64,000 bases of DNA from Stappia sp. MMSF_3263 (GCF_030733745.1 NZ_JASHIK010000013.1:62001-126000), one strand, 5' to 3'. Positions 17,360 through 25,923 are shown, counted from the first letter of the stretch. Translations and numbers: made by a program. The notes: a model not told the origin generated them from the letters alone.

Positions 17360-18748
17360 TTAGAACAGACGCAGCACCGCCTGGTCGGCCTGCGAGGACA
17401 GCGACAGGGCCGTCGTCGACAGCTGCTGGCGGGTCTGCAGGGCGAGAAGGTTGGCGCCTTCCTCGTTGGTGTCGGCGAGCACCAGGTTGTCGGCACCCGT
17501 CTGCAGGGTGTTGATCGACGCCTTGGTGAAGTCCTTGCGGATCTGCACGGTCGAGAGGCTCGAACCGAACTTGGAACCGGCCTCGCGCAGGGTGATCAGC
17601 GCCTCGGAGAGCTCGTCCAGGGCGGTGTTGGCCTCGGTGTCGCTGAGGCTGGTCACACTGGTGATGCTGAGGCCCGAGGAGGTCAGGTCCTCGCCACCGA
17701 TCTTCAGCTCCGACTTCGTGGCCGCATCGCGCTTCTCGTTGAAGGCGACGGTGAGCTTGGAGGAGGAGGAGTTGATCAGGTTGATGCCGTTGAAGGAGGC
17801 ATCGGCAGCGAGCTTGTCGATCTGGCCCAGGATGTCGTTGAACTGCGACACCAGCTTCTGGCGGGTGGAGGAGTTCGCGGCCGGATTGGCCTGTGCGACG
17901 ATCGACAGGGTGTCGGCCGCACCGGCGGTGGCGCCGTCGGTGAAGGTAACCGCCGTCTCGCCGGCGTCGACATAGTCGCCGTCGGCCGGGTCGGACAGGT
18001 CGATATTGGAATTGGTGCCGAAGCCGAGCGAAGCGGCCAGCGAGGTCGCCTGGGTCGTCGCGGTGGAGGCGTCGCCGCCCGTGTCGACGATCGAGAGGTC
18101 AACCGTCTCGGCGTCCGATCCGGTGATCTTCAGCTTGCCGGCATCGGTGACCTCGGCGGTGGCAATGCCCGAGGCATTGATCACGTCGAGCACGTCCTGG
18201 ACGGTCGCGACCGGGCCGGTGCCGTCGGTCTTCTGCGTCGTGCCGATGTTGATTGCGATGCTCGATACCGAGCCCGTACCCGTGTTGGTCGTCTGCAGGG
18301 TGATCGTGTCGCCATTGGCGAAGCCGAGGTTCGACAGGGTCTGGCGCTTGGCCTGGTCCTGGATGGATTCGCCCGAGATCGGGGTCAGACCGTTGGTGGA
18401 GATCGACGAGGAGCTCTCGACGATGGTGCCGGAGCCGGCCGAGCCGTCCTGCAGCGCCTGACGGGCGGTCGACTGGGCACTTTCCACCAGCTTGGTGATG
18501 GCGGTGATGCCGTTGTCGGCGGCCTCGATCGTCTTGATCGCGTTGCCGATACCGTCAAGCAGTGCGCCGAGATCGTTGGCGCGGGCGCCGAGCGACTGCG
18601 AGGTGAAGAAGTTGGTCGGGTTGTCGAGGGCCGAGTTGACCTTCTTGCCGGTGGCAAGACGGTTCTGGGTGGTGGCCATCATGTCTGCGGTGTTCTGCAG
18701 GGTCAGGAGGTTCTGACGGACACCAGCGGAAAGAGTGATATCGGACAT
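17360..18748 (-). CDS. fliC: Flagellin (paralogue 2 of 4)
   Basis: A 462-residue flagellin with the same N- and C-terminal cores as paralogue 1. I set the start at 18748 (MSDITLSAG), which aligns with the other copies and has AAAGGA upstream; an in-frame codon at 18790 is not used by the paralogues. It differs from copies 1 and 3 near the C-terminal D1 region (SITSVTSLSDTEANTALDE; KDFTKASINTL) yet shares its middle (TITLQTT) with copy 3, so the set looks mosaic. Confidence 0.95.
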   Translation of the reverse strand: MSDITLSAGVRQNLLTLQNTADMMATTQNRLATGKKVNSALDNPTNFFTSQSLGARANDLGALLDGIGNAIKTIEAADNGITAITKLVESAQSTARQALQDGSAGSGTIVESSSSISTNGLTPISGESIQDQAKRQTLSNLGFANGDTITLQTTNTGTGSVSSIAINIGTTQKTDGTGPVATVQDVLDVINASGIATAEVTDAGKLKITGSDAETVDLSIVDTGGDASTATTQATSLAASLGFGTNSNIDLSDPADGDYVDAGETAVTFTDGATAGAADTLSIVAQANPAANSSTRQKLVSQFNDILGQIDKLAADASFNGINLINSSSSKLTVAFNEKRDAATKSELKIGGEDLTSSGLSITSVTSLSDTEANTALDELSEALITLREAGSKFGSSLSTVQIRKDFTKASINTLQTGADNLVLADTNEEGANLLALQTRQQLSTTALSLSSQADQAVLRLF

Positions 18749-18784
18749 TGCAAAATCCTTTCGCGTCGCCCCGTCGCGGGCGAG

Positions 18785-18797
18785 TCTCATTCTGAGA
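18785..18797 (-). promoter_or_regulatory. Flagellin 2 leader hairpin
   Basis: Inverted repeat TCTCA-TTC-TGAGA, 37 bases before the start codon, the same distance as in paralogue 1. The mRNA loop is GAA where the other copies have GGA or AGGA, so this copy may bind a regulator less well. Confidence 0.5.
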
Positions 18798-18823
18798 TCG
18801 CGTTAAGGATTGCGACAAAAACA

Positions 18824-18840
18824 CTAACGAGCGGTTAACC
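18824..18840. promoter_or_regulatory. CtrA-type box, flagellin 2
   Basis: CTAA-N7-TTAACC, 76 bases upstream of the start codon. It differs by one base from the TTAA-N7-TTAAC consensus known for CtrA. The same arrangement is seen before flagellin 3. Confidence 0.6.
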
Positions 18841-18894
18841 ATAATTGCAATTGGCGGGCAAAGATTAAGAAAAATAACGTTTCGGCGGCGCGTG

Positions 18895-18922
18895 AAAAAA
18901 AACGGCGGGGAGGGCCCCGCCG
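18895..18922 (-). terminator. Terminator of third flagellin gene
   Basis: Stem CGGCGGGG / CCCCGCCG with a 4-base loop; on the minus strand it is followed by eight T. It lies 33 bases past the stop at 18956. Confidence 0.9.
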
Positions 18923-18955
18923 TTTTCTGTTCTTCGCGTGTCCAATCCGGTTGGA

Positions 18956-20344
18956 TCAGAACAGACGCAGCACCGCCTGGTCGGCCTGCGAGGACAGCGA
19001 CAGGGCCGTCGTCGACAGCTGCTGGCGGGTCTGCAGGGCGAGGAGGTTGGCGCCTTCCTCGTTGGTGTCGGCGAGCACCAGGTTGTCGGCGCCCGTCTGC
19101 AGGGTGTTGATCGCCGCCTTGGTGTAGTCCTTGCGGATCTGCACGGTCGAGAGGCTCGAACCGAACTTGGAGCCGGCCTCGCGCAGGGTGATCAGCGCCT
19201 CGGAGAGCTCATCGAGCGAGGTGTTGGCCTCGGTGTCGCTGAGGCTCGAGACCTGGCTGATGTTGAGGCCCGAGGAGGTCAGGTCCTCGCCGCCGATCTT
19301 CAGCTCCGACTTCGTTGCCGCATCGCGCTTCTCGTTGAAGGCGACGGTGAGCTTGGAGGAGGAGGAGTTGATCAGGTTGATGCCGTTGAAGGAGGCATCG
19401 GCGGCGAGTTTGTCGATCTGGCCCAGGATGTCGTTGAACTGCGACACCAGCTTCTGGCGGGTGGAGGAGTTCGCGGCCGGATTGGCCTGGGTGGTGATCG
19501 ACAGGGTGTCGGCCGCACCGGCGGTGGCGCCGTCGGTGAAGGTGACCGCCGTCTCGCCGGCGTCGACATAGTCGCCATCGGCCGGATCGGACAGGTCAAC
19601 GTTGGAGTTGGTGCCGAAGCCGAGCGAAGCGGCCAGCGAGGTCGCCTGGGTCGTCGCGGTGGAGGCGTCGCCGCCCGTGTCGACGATCGACAGGTTGATG
19701 GTCTCGGAATCCGATCCGGTGACCTTCAGCTTGCCGGCATCGGTGACCTCGGCGGTGGCAACGCCCGAGGCATTGATCACGTCGAGGACGTCCTGGACGG
19801 TCGCGACCGGGCCGGTGCCGTCGGTCTTCTGCGTCGTGCCGACATCAATCGAGATGCTGGAGACCGAACCGGTGGCGGTGTCGGTCGTCTGCAGGGTGAT
19901 CGTGTCGCCATTGGCGAAGCCGAGGTTCGACAGGGTCTGGCGCTTGGCCTGGTCCTGGATGGATTCGCCCGAGATCGGGGTCAGGCCGTTGGTCGAGATG
20001 GAGGAGGACGACTCGACGATGGTGCCGGAGCCGGCCGAGCCGTCCTGCAGGGCCTGACGGGCGGTCGACTGGGCGCTCTCCACCAGCTTGGTGATGGCGG
20101 TGATGCCGTTGTCGGCGGCTTCGATCGTCTTGATCGCGTTGCCGATGCCGTCGAGCAGGTTGTTCAGGTCGTTGGCGCGGGCGCCGAGCGACTGCGAGGT
20201 GAAGAAGTTGGTCGGGTTGTCGAGGGCCGAGTTGACCTTCTTGCCGGTGGCAAGACGGTTCTGGGTGGTGGCCATCATGTCTGCGGTGCTCTGCAGGGTC
20301 AGGAGGTTCTGACGCACACCGGCGGAGAGAGTGATATCGGACAT
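18956..20344 (-). CDS. fliC: Flagellin (paralogue 3 of 4)
   Basis: A 462-residue flagellin, with the same cores as the others. It is almost identical to copy 1 over the first 150 and last 150 residues, and to copy 2 around TITLQTTDT and the GAADTLSI stretch. The start at 20344 has AAAGGA upstream. It has its own terminator and leader hairpin, so it is expressed independently. The near-identity over hundreds of bases suggests recent duplication or gene conversion. Confidence 0.95.
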   Translation of the reverse strand: MSDITLSAGVRQNLLTLQSTADMMATTQNRLATGKKVNSALDNPTNFFTSQSLGARANDLNNLLDGIGNAIKTIEAADNGITAITKLVESAQSTARQALQDGSAGSGTIVESSSSISTNGLTPISGESIQDQAKRQTLSNLGFANGDTITLQTTDTATGSVSSISIDVGTTQKTDGTGPVATVQDVLDVINASGVATAEVTDAGKLKVTGSDSETINLSIVDTGGDASTATTQATSLAASLGFGTNSNVDLSDPADGDYVDAGETAVTFTDGATAGAADTLSITTQANPAANSSTRQKLVSQFNDILGQIDKLAADASFNGINLINSSSSKLTVAFNEKRDAATKSELKIGGEDLTSSGLNISQVSSLSDTEANTSLDELSEALITLREAGSKFGSSLSTVQIRKDYTKAAINTLQTGADNLVLADTNEEGANLLALQTRQQLSTTALSLSSQADQAVLRLF

Positions 20345-20381
20345 TCGGAAATCCTTTCTGGCTGCCCAAGTTACGCATTGG

Positions 20382-20396
20382 GCCTCGTCCTGAGGC
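20382..20396 (-). promoter_or_regulatory. Flagellin 3 leader hairpin
   Basis: Inverted repeat GCCTC-GTCCT-GAGGC, 38 bases before the start codon. The mRNA loop reads AGGAC. The sequence is nearly the same as the flagellin 1 hairpin, although the bases around it differ. Confidence 0.6.
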
Positions 20397-20422
20397 TCGC
20401 AGTCACAGTAGGGGCCGAAAGG

Positions 20423-20437
20423 CTAAATTAAGGTTAA
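20423..20437. promoter_or_regulatory. CtrA-type box, flagellin 3
   Basis: CTAA-N7-TTAA, 79 bases upstream of the start codon, matching the box before flagellin 2 in form and place. Confidence 0.55.
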
Positions 20438-20509
20438 TCGGGTCTTGCACGAATTCCGATTTTGCGTGCGTTGCCAATGGGTTTGTTAACCATATCGCAA
20501 GGGATGCAG

Positions 20510-20537
20510 AAAAGGCGGCGAGTCGAAACCCGCCGCC
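20510..20537 (-). terminator. Terminator of fourth flagellin gene
   Basis: Stem GGCGGCG / CGCCGCC with a 10-base loop and TTTT on the minus strand, 40 bases past the stop at 20577. Confidence 0.82.
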
Positions 20538-20576
20538 TTTTCCGTAACGCTTTCGCGTCGTTTGCGTTTTGCGTCC

Positions 20577-21962
20577 TTAGAGGAGACGCAGCACCGCCTG
20601 GTCGGCCTGCGAGGACAGCGACAGGGCCGTGGTCGACAGCGACTGACGGGTCTGCAGGGCGAGAAGGTTGGCGCCTTCCTCGTTGGTGTCGGCGAGCACC
20701 AGGTTGTCGGCGCCCGTCTGCAGGGTGTTGATCAGGTCCTTGGTGAAGTCCTTGCGGATCGTGACCGTGTTGAGGTTCGAACCGAAGGTCGAGGACGTCT
20801 CGCGCAGGGTGCCGAGAGCGGCGCTGAGCGAGTCGAGCGTCGCATTCGCCTCGGCATCGCTGAGGCTCGACACGTTGGTGAGGCTCAGGCCCGACGAGGT
20901 CAGGTCCTTGCCGCTGATCGACAGCTCCGACTTGGAGCCCGCATCGCGCTTCTCGTTGAAGGCGACGGTGAGCTTGGAGGAGGAGGAGTTGATCAGGTTG
21001 GTGCCGTTGAACGAGGCATCGGCGGCGAGCTTGTCGATCTGGCCCAGAATCTCGTTGAACTGCGACACCAGCTTCTGGCGCGAGGACGAGTTTGCGGCCG
21101 GATTGGCCTGGGTGGTGATCGACAGGCTGTCGGCAGCACCGGCGGTAGCGCCGTCGGTGAAGGTGACCGCCGTCTCGCCGGCGTCGACATAGTCGCCATC
21201 GGCCGGATCGGACAGGTCAACGTTGGAGTTGGTGCCGAAGCCGAGCGAAGCGGCCAGCGAGGTCGCCTGGGTCGTCGCGGTGGAGGCGTCGCCGCCCGTG
21301 TCCGTAACGGTCAGGTTCAGCGTGTCCGTGTCGGAGCCGGAGAGCTTCAGCTTGCCGGCGTCAGACACTTCAGCCGTGGCAACGCCCGAGGCGTTGATCA
21401 CGTCCACCGCATCCTGGACGGTGGCAACCGCGCCGGTGCCGTCAACCTTCTGCGTCGTGCCGACGGTGATCGAGATCGTGGAAACCGAACCGGTTGCGGT
21501 GTCGGTTGCCTGCAGCTCGATGGTGTCGCCATTGGCGAAGCCGAGGTTCGACAGGGTCTGGCGCTTGGCCTGGTCCTGGATGGACTCGCCTGCTTCCGGG
21601 GTCAGGCCGTTGGTCGAGATCGAAGAAGACGACTCGATCACGGTACCGGCGCCGGCGCCGCCATCCTGCAGGGCCTGACGGGCGGTCGACTGGGCACTTT
21701 CCACCAGCTTGGTGATTGCCTTGATACCGTTGTCGGCGGCCTCGAGGGTCTTGGTCGCGTTGGAGATGCCGTCCAGAAGGCTCGACAGCTCGTTGGCGCG
21801 GGAATTCAGGCTCTTCGAGGTGAAGAAGTTCGTCGGATTGTCCAGAGCCGAGGTGACCTTCTTGCCGGTGGCAAGACGGTTCTGGGTCTGGGACATCATG
21901 TCGGCAGTCTGCTGCAGCGACAGGAGGTTCTGGCGAACGCCAGCGGAGAGAGTAACGCTCAT
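20577..21962 (-). CDS. fliC: Flagellin (paralogue 4 of 4, most divergent)
   Basis: A 461-residue flagellin. It differs from the other three at the start (MSVTLSAGVRQNLLSLQQ, MSQTQNRLATGKKVTS), in KSLNSRANELSSLLDGISNATKTLE, and in the C-terminal D1 region (TLGTLRETSSTFGSNLN), and it ends LRLL, not LRLF. The start at 21962 has AGAAAGG upstream. It is first in the array and divergent from the neuB-like gene. Its distinct core suggests a special place in the filament, such as the hook-proximal part; that is inference from multi-flagellin bacteria. Confidence 0.95.
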   Translation of the reverse strand: MSVTLSAGVRQNLLSLQQTADMMSQTQNRLATGKKVTSALDNPTNFFTSKSLNSRANELSSLLDGISNATKTLEAADNGIKAITKLVESAQSTARQALQDGGAGAGTVIESSSSISTNGLTPEAGESIQDQAKRQTLSNLGFANGDTIELQATDTATGSVSTISITVGTTQKVDGTGAVATVQDAVDVINASGVATAEVSDAGKLKLSGSDTDTLNLTVTDTGGDASTATTQATSLAASLGFGTNSNVDLSDPADGDYVDAGETAVTFTDGATAGAADSLSITTQANPAANSSSRQKLVSQFNEILGQIDKLAADASFNGTNLINSSSSKLTVAFNEKRDAGSKSELSISGKDLTSSGLSLTNVSSLSDAEANATLDSLSAALGTLRETSSTFGSNLNTVTIRKDFTKDLINTLQTGADNLVLADTNEEGANLLALQTRQSLSTTALSLSSQADQAVLRLL

Positions 21963-22316
21963 GGTGGTGTACCTTTCTGGTAACAAGTAACGCAACGCAT
22001 CCTCGTTGCCGGGCCAAGGTACGGTCGCAAATCCGAATCAGTCGTAAAAACAAAGGGTTAACGAGGGTTAGGGTTAACGGGGTGTTACTGGCCCCGGATG
22101 GCTTGCGCAGCGACGGCCACGAAGCGAAAAAGCCTCGCCGAATCACATGGAAACGGGGATACTGGTGCATGCTCGAAACACCGCCTGCCGGAGAACGGAC
22201 GCCGACAGCCGTCCCGTGGCGGCGTTAATGTCGTGCGAAATGAGCAGCGAAACCCGCGAACGCGCCGCACCGACCTTTCGGAGCCTGCGTCCGCCGCGAG
22301 CCGAAAAGATCGCGAG
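21963..22316. other. Divergent intergenic region, flagellin 4 / neuB-like
   Basis: About 350 bases between two divergent genes. It contains the flagellin 4 leader hairpin, then a stretch with repeated GTTAAC/GGGTTA (22055-22079) whose half-sites are spaced 12 bases apart, not the 11-base register of a CtrA box. No clear sigma-54 site or palindrome of the CCCGGCA type is present. The part nearest the neuB-like gene shows no recognisable promoter. Confidence 0.6.
21992..22009 (-). promoter_or_regulatory. Flagellin 4 leader hairpin
   Basis: Perfect inverted repeat GCAACG-CATCCT-CGTTGC, 30 bases before the start codon. The mRNA loop is AGGAUG. The stem sequence is unrelated to that of flagellins 1 and 3, but the AGGA loop is kept, so stem pairing and loop identity seem to be what is selected. 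Confidence 0.6.
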
Positions 22317-23186
22317 ATGAGCCTCTTCACCTTTGACAAGTGCACGGTCGTTGCCGAAATCGGCATCAACCACAATGGCAGCATCGATCTGGCGCTGGAG
22401 ATGATCCAGGCGGCGCATCGTGCCGGCTGCGATGCGGTCAAGTTCCAGAAACGGACCGTAGATGTGGTCTATTCGGCCGAGGAGCTGGAGCGGCCGCGCA
22501 AGTCGCCGTTTGGCGAGACCAACGGCGATCTCAAGCGCGGGCTGGAGTTCGGGCGCAGGGACTATGAGCGGATCGCCGCGCTGTGCGCGGAAATCGGCAT
22601 CACCTGGTACGCCTCGCCCTGGGACGAGGCGTCGGTGGACTTCCTCGTTGCGCTCGACGTCCCCTATCTGAAGATGGCCTCGGCCTCGGTCACCGATCGC
22701 GACCTCATTGTCCATGCGGCGCGCAGCGGCGTGCCGCTGCTGGTGTCGACGGGCATGTGCGACCTGAAGATGGTGCGCGCGGTGGTGGAGACGATCGAGG
22801 ATGCAGGCGGTGAGATCGCCTGCCTCTACCATTGCACCTCGACCTATCCCGCGCTGCCGGAGGAGATCAACCTTGCCGGCATCTCGACGCTGCGCGAGCG
22901 GTTCCCGCAGCTGAAGATCGGCTATTCCGGGCACGAGGAAGGCATCCTGCCGAGCATCCTGTCGATCGCCTTCGGGGCTGTATCGGTGGAGCGGCATTTC
23001 ACCCTCGACCGCAACATGTGGGGATCGGACCAGGCATCGTCCGTCGACGTGGCGCAGACCAAGGAAATGATCGCAGGGATTCGCCTTGCCGAAAAAACCC
23101 GTGGCAACGGCGTCATCGAGATCTACAATCGCGAGCGTCCGGTCATGGAAAAGCTGCGCCGGAAGGATACGCTGGCGTCGCTGTGA
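22317..23186 (+). CDS. neuB: NeuB-like nonulosonate (sialic-acid type) synthase, SAF-less
   Basis: A 289-residue TIM-barrel enzyme of the NeuB/LegI/PseI family, which condenses phosphoenolpyruvate with a hexosamine to give a nine-carbon sugar acid. Visible motifs: AEIGINHNGS (13-22), KFQKR, STGM, HCTSTYP and GYSGHEEG. The protein ends just after the barrel and has no C-terminal SAF (antifreeze-like) domain, present in typical enzymes of about 350 residues. The start at 22317 aligns with the family. The downstream CMP-sugar synthetase and the flagellin genes suggest flagellin glycosylation. Which nonulosonate is made cannot be told. Confidence 0.85.
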   Translation: MSLFTFDKCTVVAEIGINHNGSIDLALEMIQAAHRAGCDAVKFQKRTVDVVYSAEELERPRKSPFGETNGDLKRGLEFGRRDYERIAALCAEIGITWYASPWDEASVDFLVALDVPYLKMASASVTDRDLIVHAARSGVPLLVSTGMCDLKMVRAVVETIEDAGGEIACLYHCTSTYPALPEEINLAGISTLRERFPQLKIGYSGHEEGILPSILSIAFGAVSVERHFTLDRNMWGSDQASSVDVAQTKEMIAGIRLAEKTRGNGVIEIYNRERPVMEKLRRKDTLASL

Positions 23187-23281
23187 GGGCGGTTGTCGCA
23201 TGTGGAGCAGATGGACGCTGACGTGACGCGCTTCCCGAGAACCTCGCCACCGCCTCGCATTCCCTACGTGCCGGCGTTCAC

Positions 23282-24451
23282 ATGCGCCCCTTGAAGGTTC
23301 TGCATCTCGCATCCTTTGTCGGCAATCTCGGCGACAACGCCATGCATGACGGCGAATACCGGACGCGTGCGGCCGATCTGCCGCTCGCCCTGGACCACAC
23401 GCCCTGCGAGGTGCGGGAGTTCATCCACTGGCAGCGACGGGCCTTCGACGAGCGTTTTGTCGCCGAGGCCAATGCCGCGGATCTCGTTGTCATTGGCGGT
23501 TTCAGCCTGTTCCAGCTCTGGCGCGAGACGACCTCCTCGGGAACCTATCTTGAGGCCGGGCCGGAGCTTTTCGCCGCGATCCGTCGGCCCGTGCTTTTCC
23601 ACGGGCTCGGGGTCGACGCGACGCGCGGTGTCAGCCAGTTGGCGGTTGCGCGCAGCCGTGCCTTTCTCGACGCGCTGCTCGCCTTCGATCACTGCCGTTT
23701 CTCCTTGCGCAATGACGGCTCGGACGGACTGATCCGCGACCACCTGGGGCCGGCCTATGCCGATGCCATGACGGTGGTTCCCGATGGCGGCCTCTTTGCC
23801 GAGCCGGACGGTTTCGACCATCCGGGCGTGCCGGAGGGCGCGCGCTTCATTGCCGTCAACCTTGCCGGCGACATGCCCGACAAACGCTATGCGGGCGCGG
23901 ACGGGGCCGACCTGACACGCCGGTTCGCTGCCGATGTCGCGGCAGGCCTGGGCAAGCTCCTTGGCGAGGACCCATCGCTTCTGTGTGTGTTCGTGCCGCA
24001 TATCTATAGCGATTTCGGACCGATCGGCTCGGTTCTGGACGCCCTGGATGACCGGATCCGGCGCGAGCGGGTGGTGGTGGCCGGTCTGGCGCAGGGCGCT
24101 GGGGGGTGGGCGCCGTCCTTCGATCTCTACCGCCGCGCGGCGGCGGTGATCGCCATGCGCTACCATGCCTGTCTGGCGTCCATCGGTTTCGGCACGCCGG
24201 TCTTCGGCATCTCCACCCATCACAAGATCGAGGGCCAGTTCGCCGCTCTCGATCTTGCCGGGCGGTGCCATGCATGGACGGCGGAGACGGACCTTGCGCC
24301 ACTTTTCGGTGCGCTTTCGCGCGATCTTGCCGATCCGGCTCCCACGATTGCTCGCCTGCGCGAGATTCGTGCAGGCGAGCGTGATGTCCTGAAATGCCAT
24401 CATGACGACCTTGCCGGCTGGCTGTCGCCTCGGCTGGAGGGGGTGTCGTGA
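23282..24451 (+). CDS. Polysaccharide pyruvyl transferase-family protein
   Basis: A 389-residue protein with the PF04230 pattern: an early glycine turn (SFVGNLGDNAMHDGEY), VVIGGFSLFQL, FHGLGVD, VFVPHIYSD and the late MRYHACLASIGFGTPVF signature. Family members add pyruvyl ketals or act as glycosyltransferases on surface sugars. It lies 95 bases after the neuB-like gene and overlaps the methyltransferase gene by four bases, placing it in the sugar-modification operon. The exact reaction is unknown. Confidence 0.8.
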   Translation: MRPLKVLHLASFVGNLGDNAMHDGEYRTRAADLPLALDHTPCEVREFIHWQRRAFDERFVAEANAADLVVIGGFSLFQLWRETTSSGTYLEAGPELFAAIRRPVLFHGLGVDATRGVSQLAVARSRAFLDALLAFDHCRFSLRNDGSDGLIRDHLGPAYADAMTVVPDGGLFAEPDGFDHPGVPEGARFIAVNLAGDMPDKRYAGADGADLTRRFAADVAAGLGKLLGEDPSLLCVFVPHIYSDFGPIGSVLDALDDRIRRERVVVAGLAQGAGGWAPSFDLYRRAAAVIAMRYHACLASIGFGTPVFGISTHHKIEGQFAALDLAGRCHAWTAETDLAPLFGALSRDLADPAPTIARLREIRAGERDVLKCHHDDLAGWLSPRLEGVS

Positions 24452-25200
24452 CATCGATCATCGAGCAATGCCTGGCGCTCTACGGTTCGGGCGAGTACTT
24501 CGTGCACTATCCGGCCCGCGTCGCGCCTGATGAATACTGGGACGACAAGCGTGACCCGGACGGTCGCGTTCGCGATCTTTCGACCGAGCACGACCTGCGC
24601 AAGGCCGATCTTGCCTATATCGCCGAGGCGGTGAACGCCCGCCCGCCGGGACGGGTGGTCGATGTCGGCTGCGGGCTCGGCGAGTTGCTGGAGCAGATCG
24701 ATGCCGCGCACGAGCGTATCGGCATCGATCCGTCCGAAAAGGCGGTGGAGATTGCTGCCGCACGCAGCGGCGCGAACACGATACGCGGCGTGCTGACGCG
24801 CGAAAGCTTCGCCGAAGGTTCCTGCGACGCGATCATCGCCCATCACGTCATCGAGCATATCGACGAGCCCGTTGATTTTGTCCGGACGGTGGCGCAAGCG
24901 CTGAGGCCAGGCGGTCTTTTTGTTGTCGGCACGCCGAATTTCGCAAGCGCAGCGGCGCGGCTTTTCGGGGAGCGCTTCCGCTTGCTCCACGACCCGACGC
25001 ATGTCAGCCTGTTCACCGATGACTCGTTGATGCGCCTGTTGCGCGCTTCCGGTTTCCGGATCGTGTCGGTGGACTATCCGTTCTTCGGCACGCGGTTCGC
25101 AACGACCGAGGCCTGGGAGCGGATGCTGCGCCCGCAAGAGGGCGTGTCGCCGGCCTTCTGGGGATCCTTCGTGACGGTGTTTGCGGAAAAAGAACAATGA
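24448..25200 (+). CDS. Class I SAM-dependent methyltransferase
   Basis: A 250-residue enzyme. The SAM-binding motif I is VVDVGCGLGEL, followed by the acidic residue in GIDPSEKA and motif IV around IIAHHVIEHI. The GTG start at 24448 overlaps the previous stop (GTGA) and has GGAGG upstream. It also overlaps the next gene by four bases (ATGA), so it is tightly coupled with the CMP-sugar synthetase. It probably methylates a sugar intermediate; the position of methylation is unknown. Confidence 0.85.
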   Translation: MTSIIEQCLALYGSGEYFVHYPARVAPDEYWDDKRDPDGRVRDLSTEHDLRKADLAYIAEAVNARPPGRVVDVGCGLGELLEQIDAAHERIGIDPSEKAVEIAAARSGANTIRGVLTRESFAEGSCDAIIAHHVIEHIDEPVDFVRTVAQALRPGGLFVVGTPNFASAAARLFGERFRLLHDPTHVSLFTDDSLMRLLRASGFRIVSVDYPFFGTRFATTEAWERMLRPQEGVSPAFWGSFVTVFAEKEQ

Positions 25201-25904
25201 TTTGCGACGCGATCGTGCTTGCCCGCGGCGGCTCCAAGGGAATACCGCGCAAGAACCTCGTTTCCGTCTTCGGCAAGCCGCTGATCGCCTGGACCATCGA
25301 GGCGGCACAGAATGCAGGCTTCGTCCGCGACGTGATCGTCTCCACCGACAGCGAGGAAATCGCCGAGACCGCGCGCGCGCTCGGTGCCCGCGTGCCGGTG
25401 CTGCGGCCTGACGAGTTCGCCACCGATACGTCGCCGGCAGAGGCCTCGCTCCACCATGCGCTTGACCGGATGTGCCGGAGCGAGATGCCGGATGCGGTGC
25501 TCTTTCCGCAGGTGACGTCGCCCGTCCGCCGCCGTGACACGCTGGCCGGCGCCTGGGCGCATTTCGTGGAGGGCGGATATGATTCGCTCTTTTCGGCGCG
25601 GCTGATCCGAAACTACATCTGGCGCAACCTGCCGGAGCCGCAGCCGCTCTACGATCCGCACAACCGCCTTATGCGCCAGCAGATTCCGGCCGAGGATCGC
25701 TACTACCGGGAAACCGGCAACTTCTATCTGTTCCGCACGGAAAGCTTCCGGATGACCGGCTGCCGGCTGACCGGCCGCACGGGCTTCTACGAGACCAGCG
25801 ACGAAGAGGTCGTGGAGATCGACGAGCCACAGGACATTGCCGTTGCAGAACTGATGCTGGAACGGCTGGAGCGCAATCTCGATATCCATCCGATCCAGAT
25901 GTGA
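25197..25904 (+). CDS. neuA: CMP-nonulosonate (acylneuraminate) cytidylyltransferase
   Basis: A 235-residue nucleotidyltransferase that activates a nonulosonate with CTP. The family signature LARGGSKGIPRKN lies at residues 8-20, followed by STDSEEIAE, QVTSPVR and the GNFYLFR and EIDEPQDIAVAE motifs. It could be NeuA, LegF or PseF by substrate. It is the last gene of the neu-like operon and converges with the FlmG-like glycosyltransferase 19 bases away. Confidence 0.88.
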   Translation: MICDAIVLARGGSKGIPRKNLVSVFGKPLIAWTIEAAQNAGFVRDVIVSTDSEEIAETARALGARVPVLRPDEFATDTSPAEASLHHALDRMCRSEMPDAVLFPQVTSPVRRRDTLAGAWAHFVEGGYDSLFSARLIRNYIWRNLPEPQPLYDPHNRLMRQQIPAEDRYYRETGNFYLFRTESFRMTGCRLTGRTGFYETSDEEVVEIDEPQDIAVAELMLERLERNLDIHPIQM

Positions 25905-25923
25905 GTCCCTGGGCGGGAACCCG

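Noticed and set aside
17240-18838. Long plus-strand open frames opposite the flagellin genes
   Set aside because: They mirror the flagellin codons, repeat in each paralogue, have no ribosome sites and read as Arg/Gly-rich low-complexity protein.
15749-21962. Repeated similar blocks that could suggest a CRISPR array or composite element
   Set aside because: The repeats are flagellin coding sequence with terminators between; no direct-repeat/spacer structure or transposase is present.
21960-22001. A 13-codon upstream open frame in the flagellin 4 leader whose stop overlaps the start codon
   Set aside because: It begins in the hairpin loop, but copies 2 and 3 lack an equivalent and the copy 1 frame does not stop there, so it is probably chance.
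21991-22012. Sigma-54 promoter for flagellin 4
   Set aside because: GG and GC can be placed 10 bases apart, but other consensus positions fail and the site is inside the leader hairpin.
22055-22079. Telomere-like GGGTTA repeats and a possible CtrA site before flagellin 4
   Set aside because: Only two or three units; half-site spacing is 6 or 12 bases, not the 7-base gap of a CtrA box.
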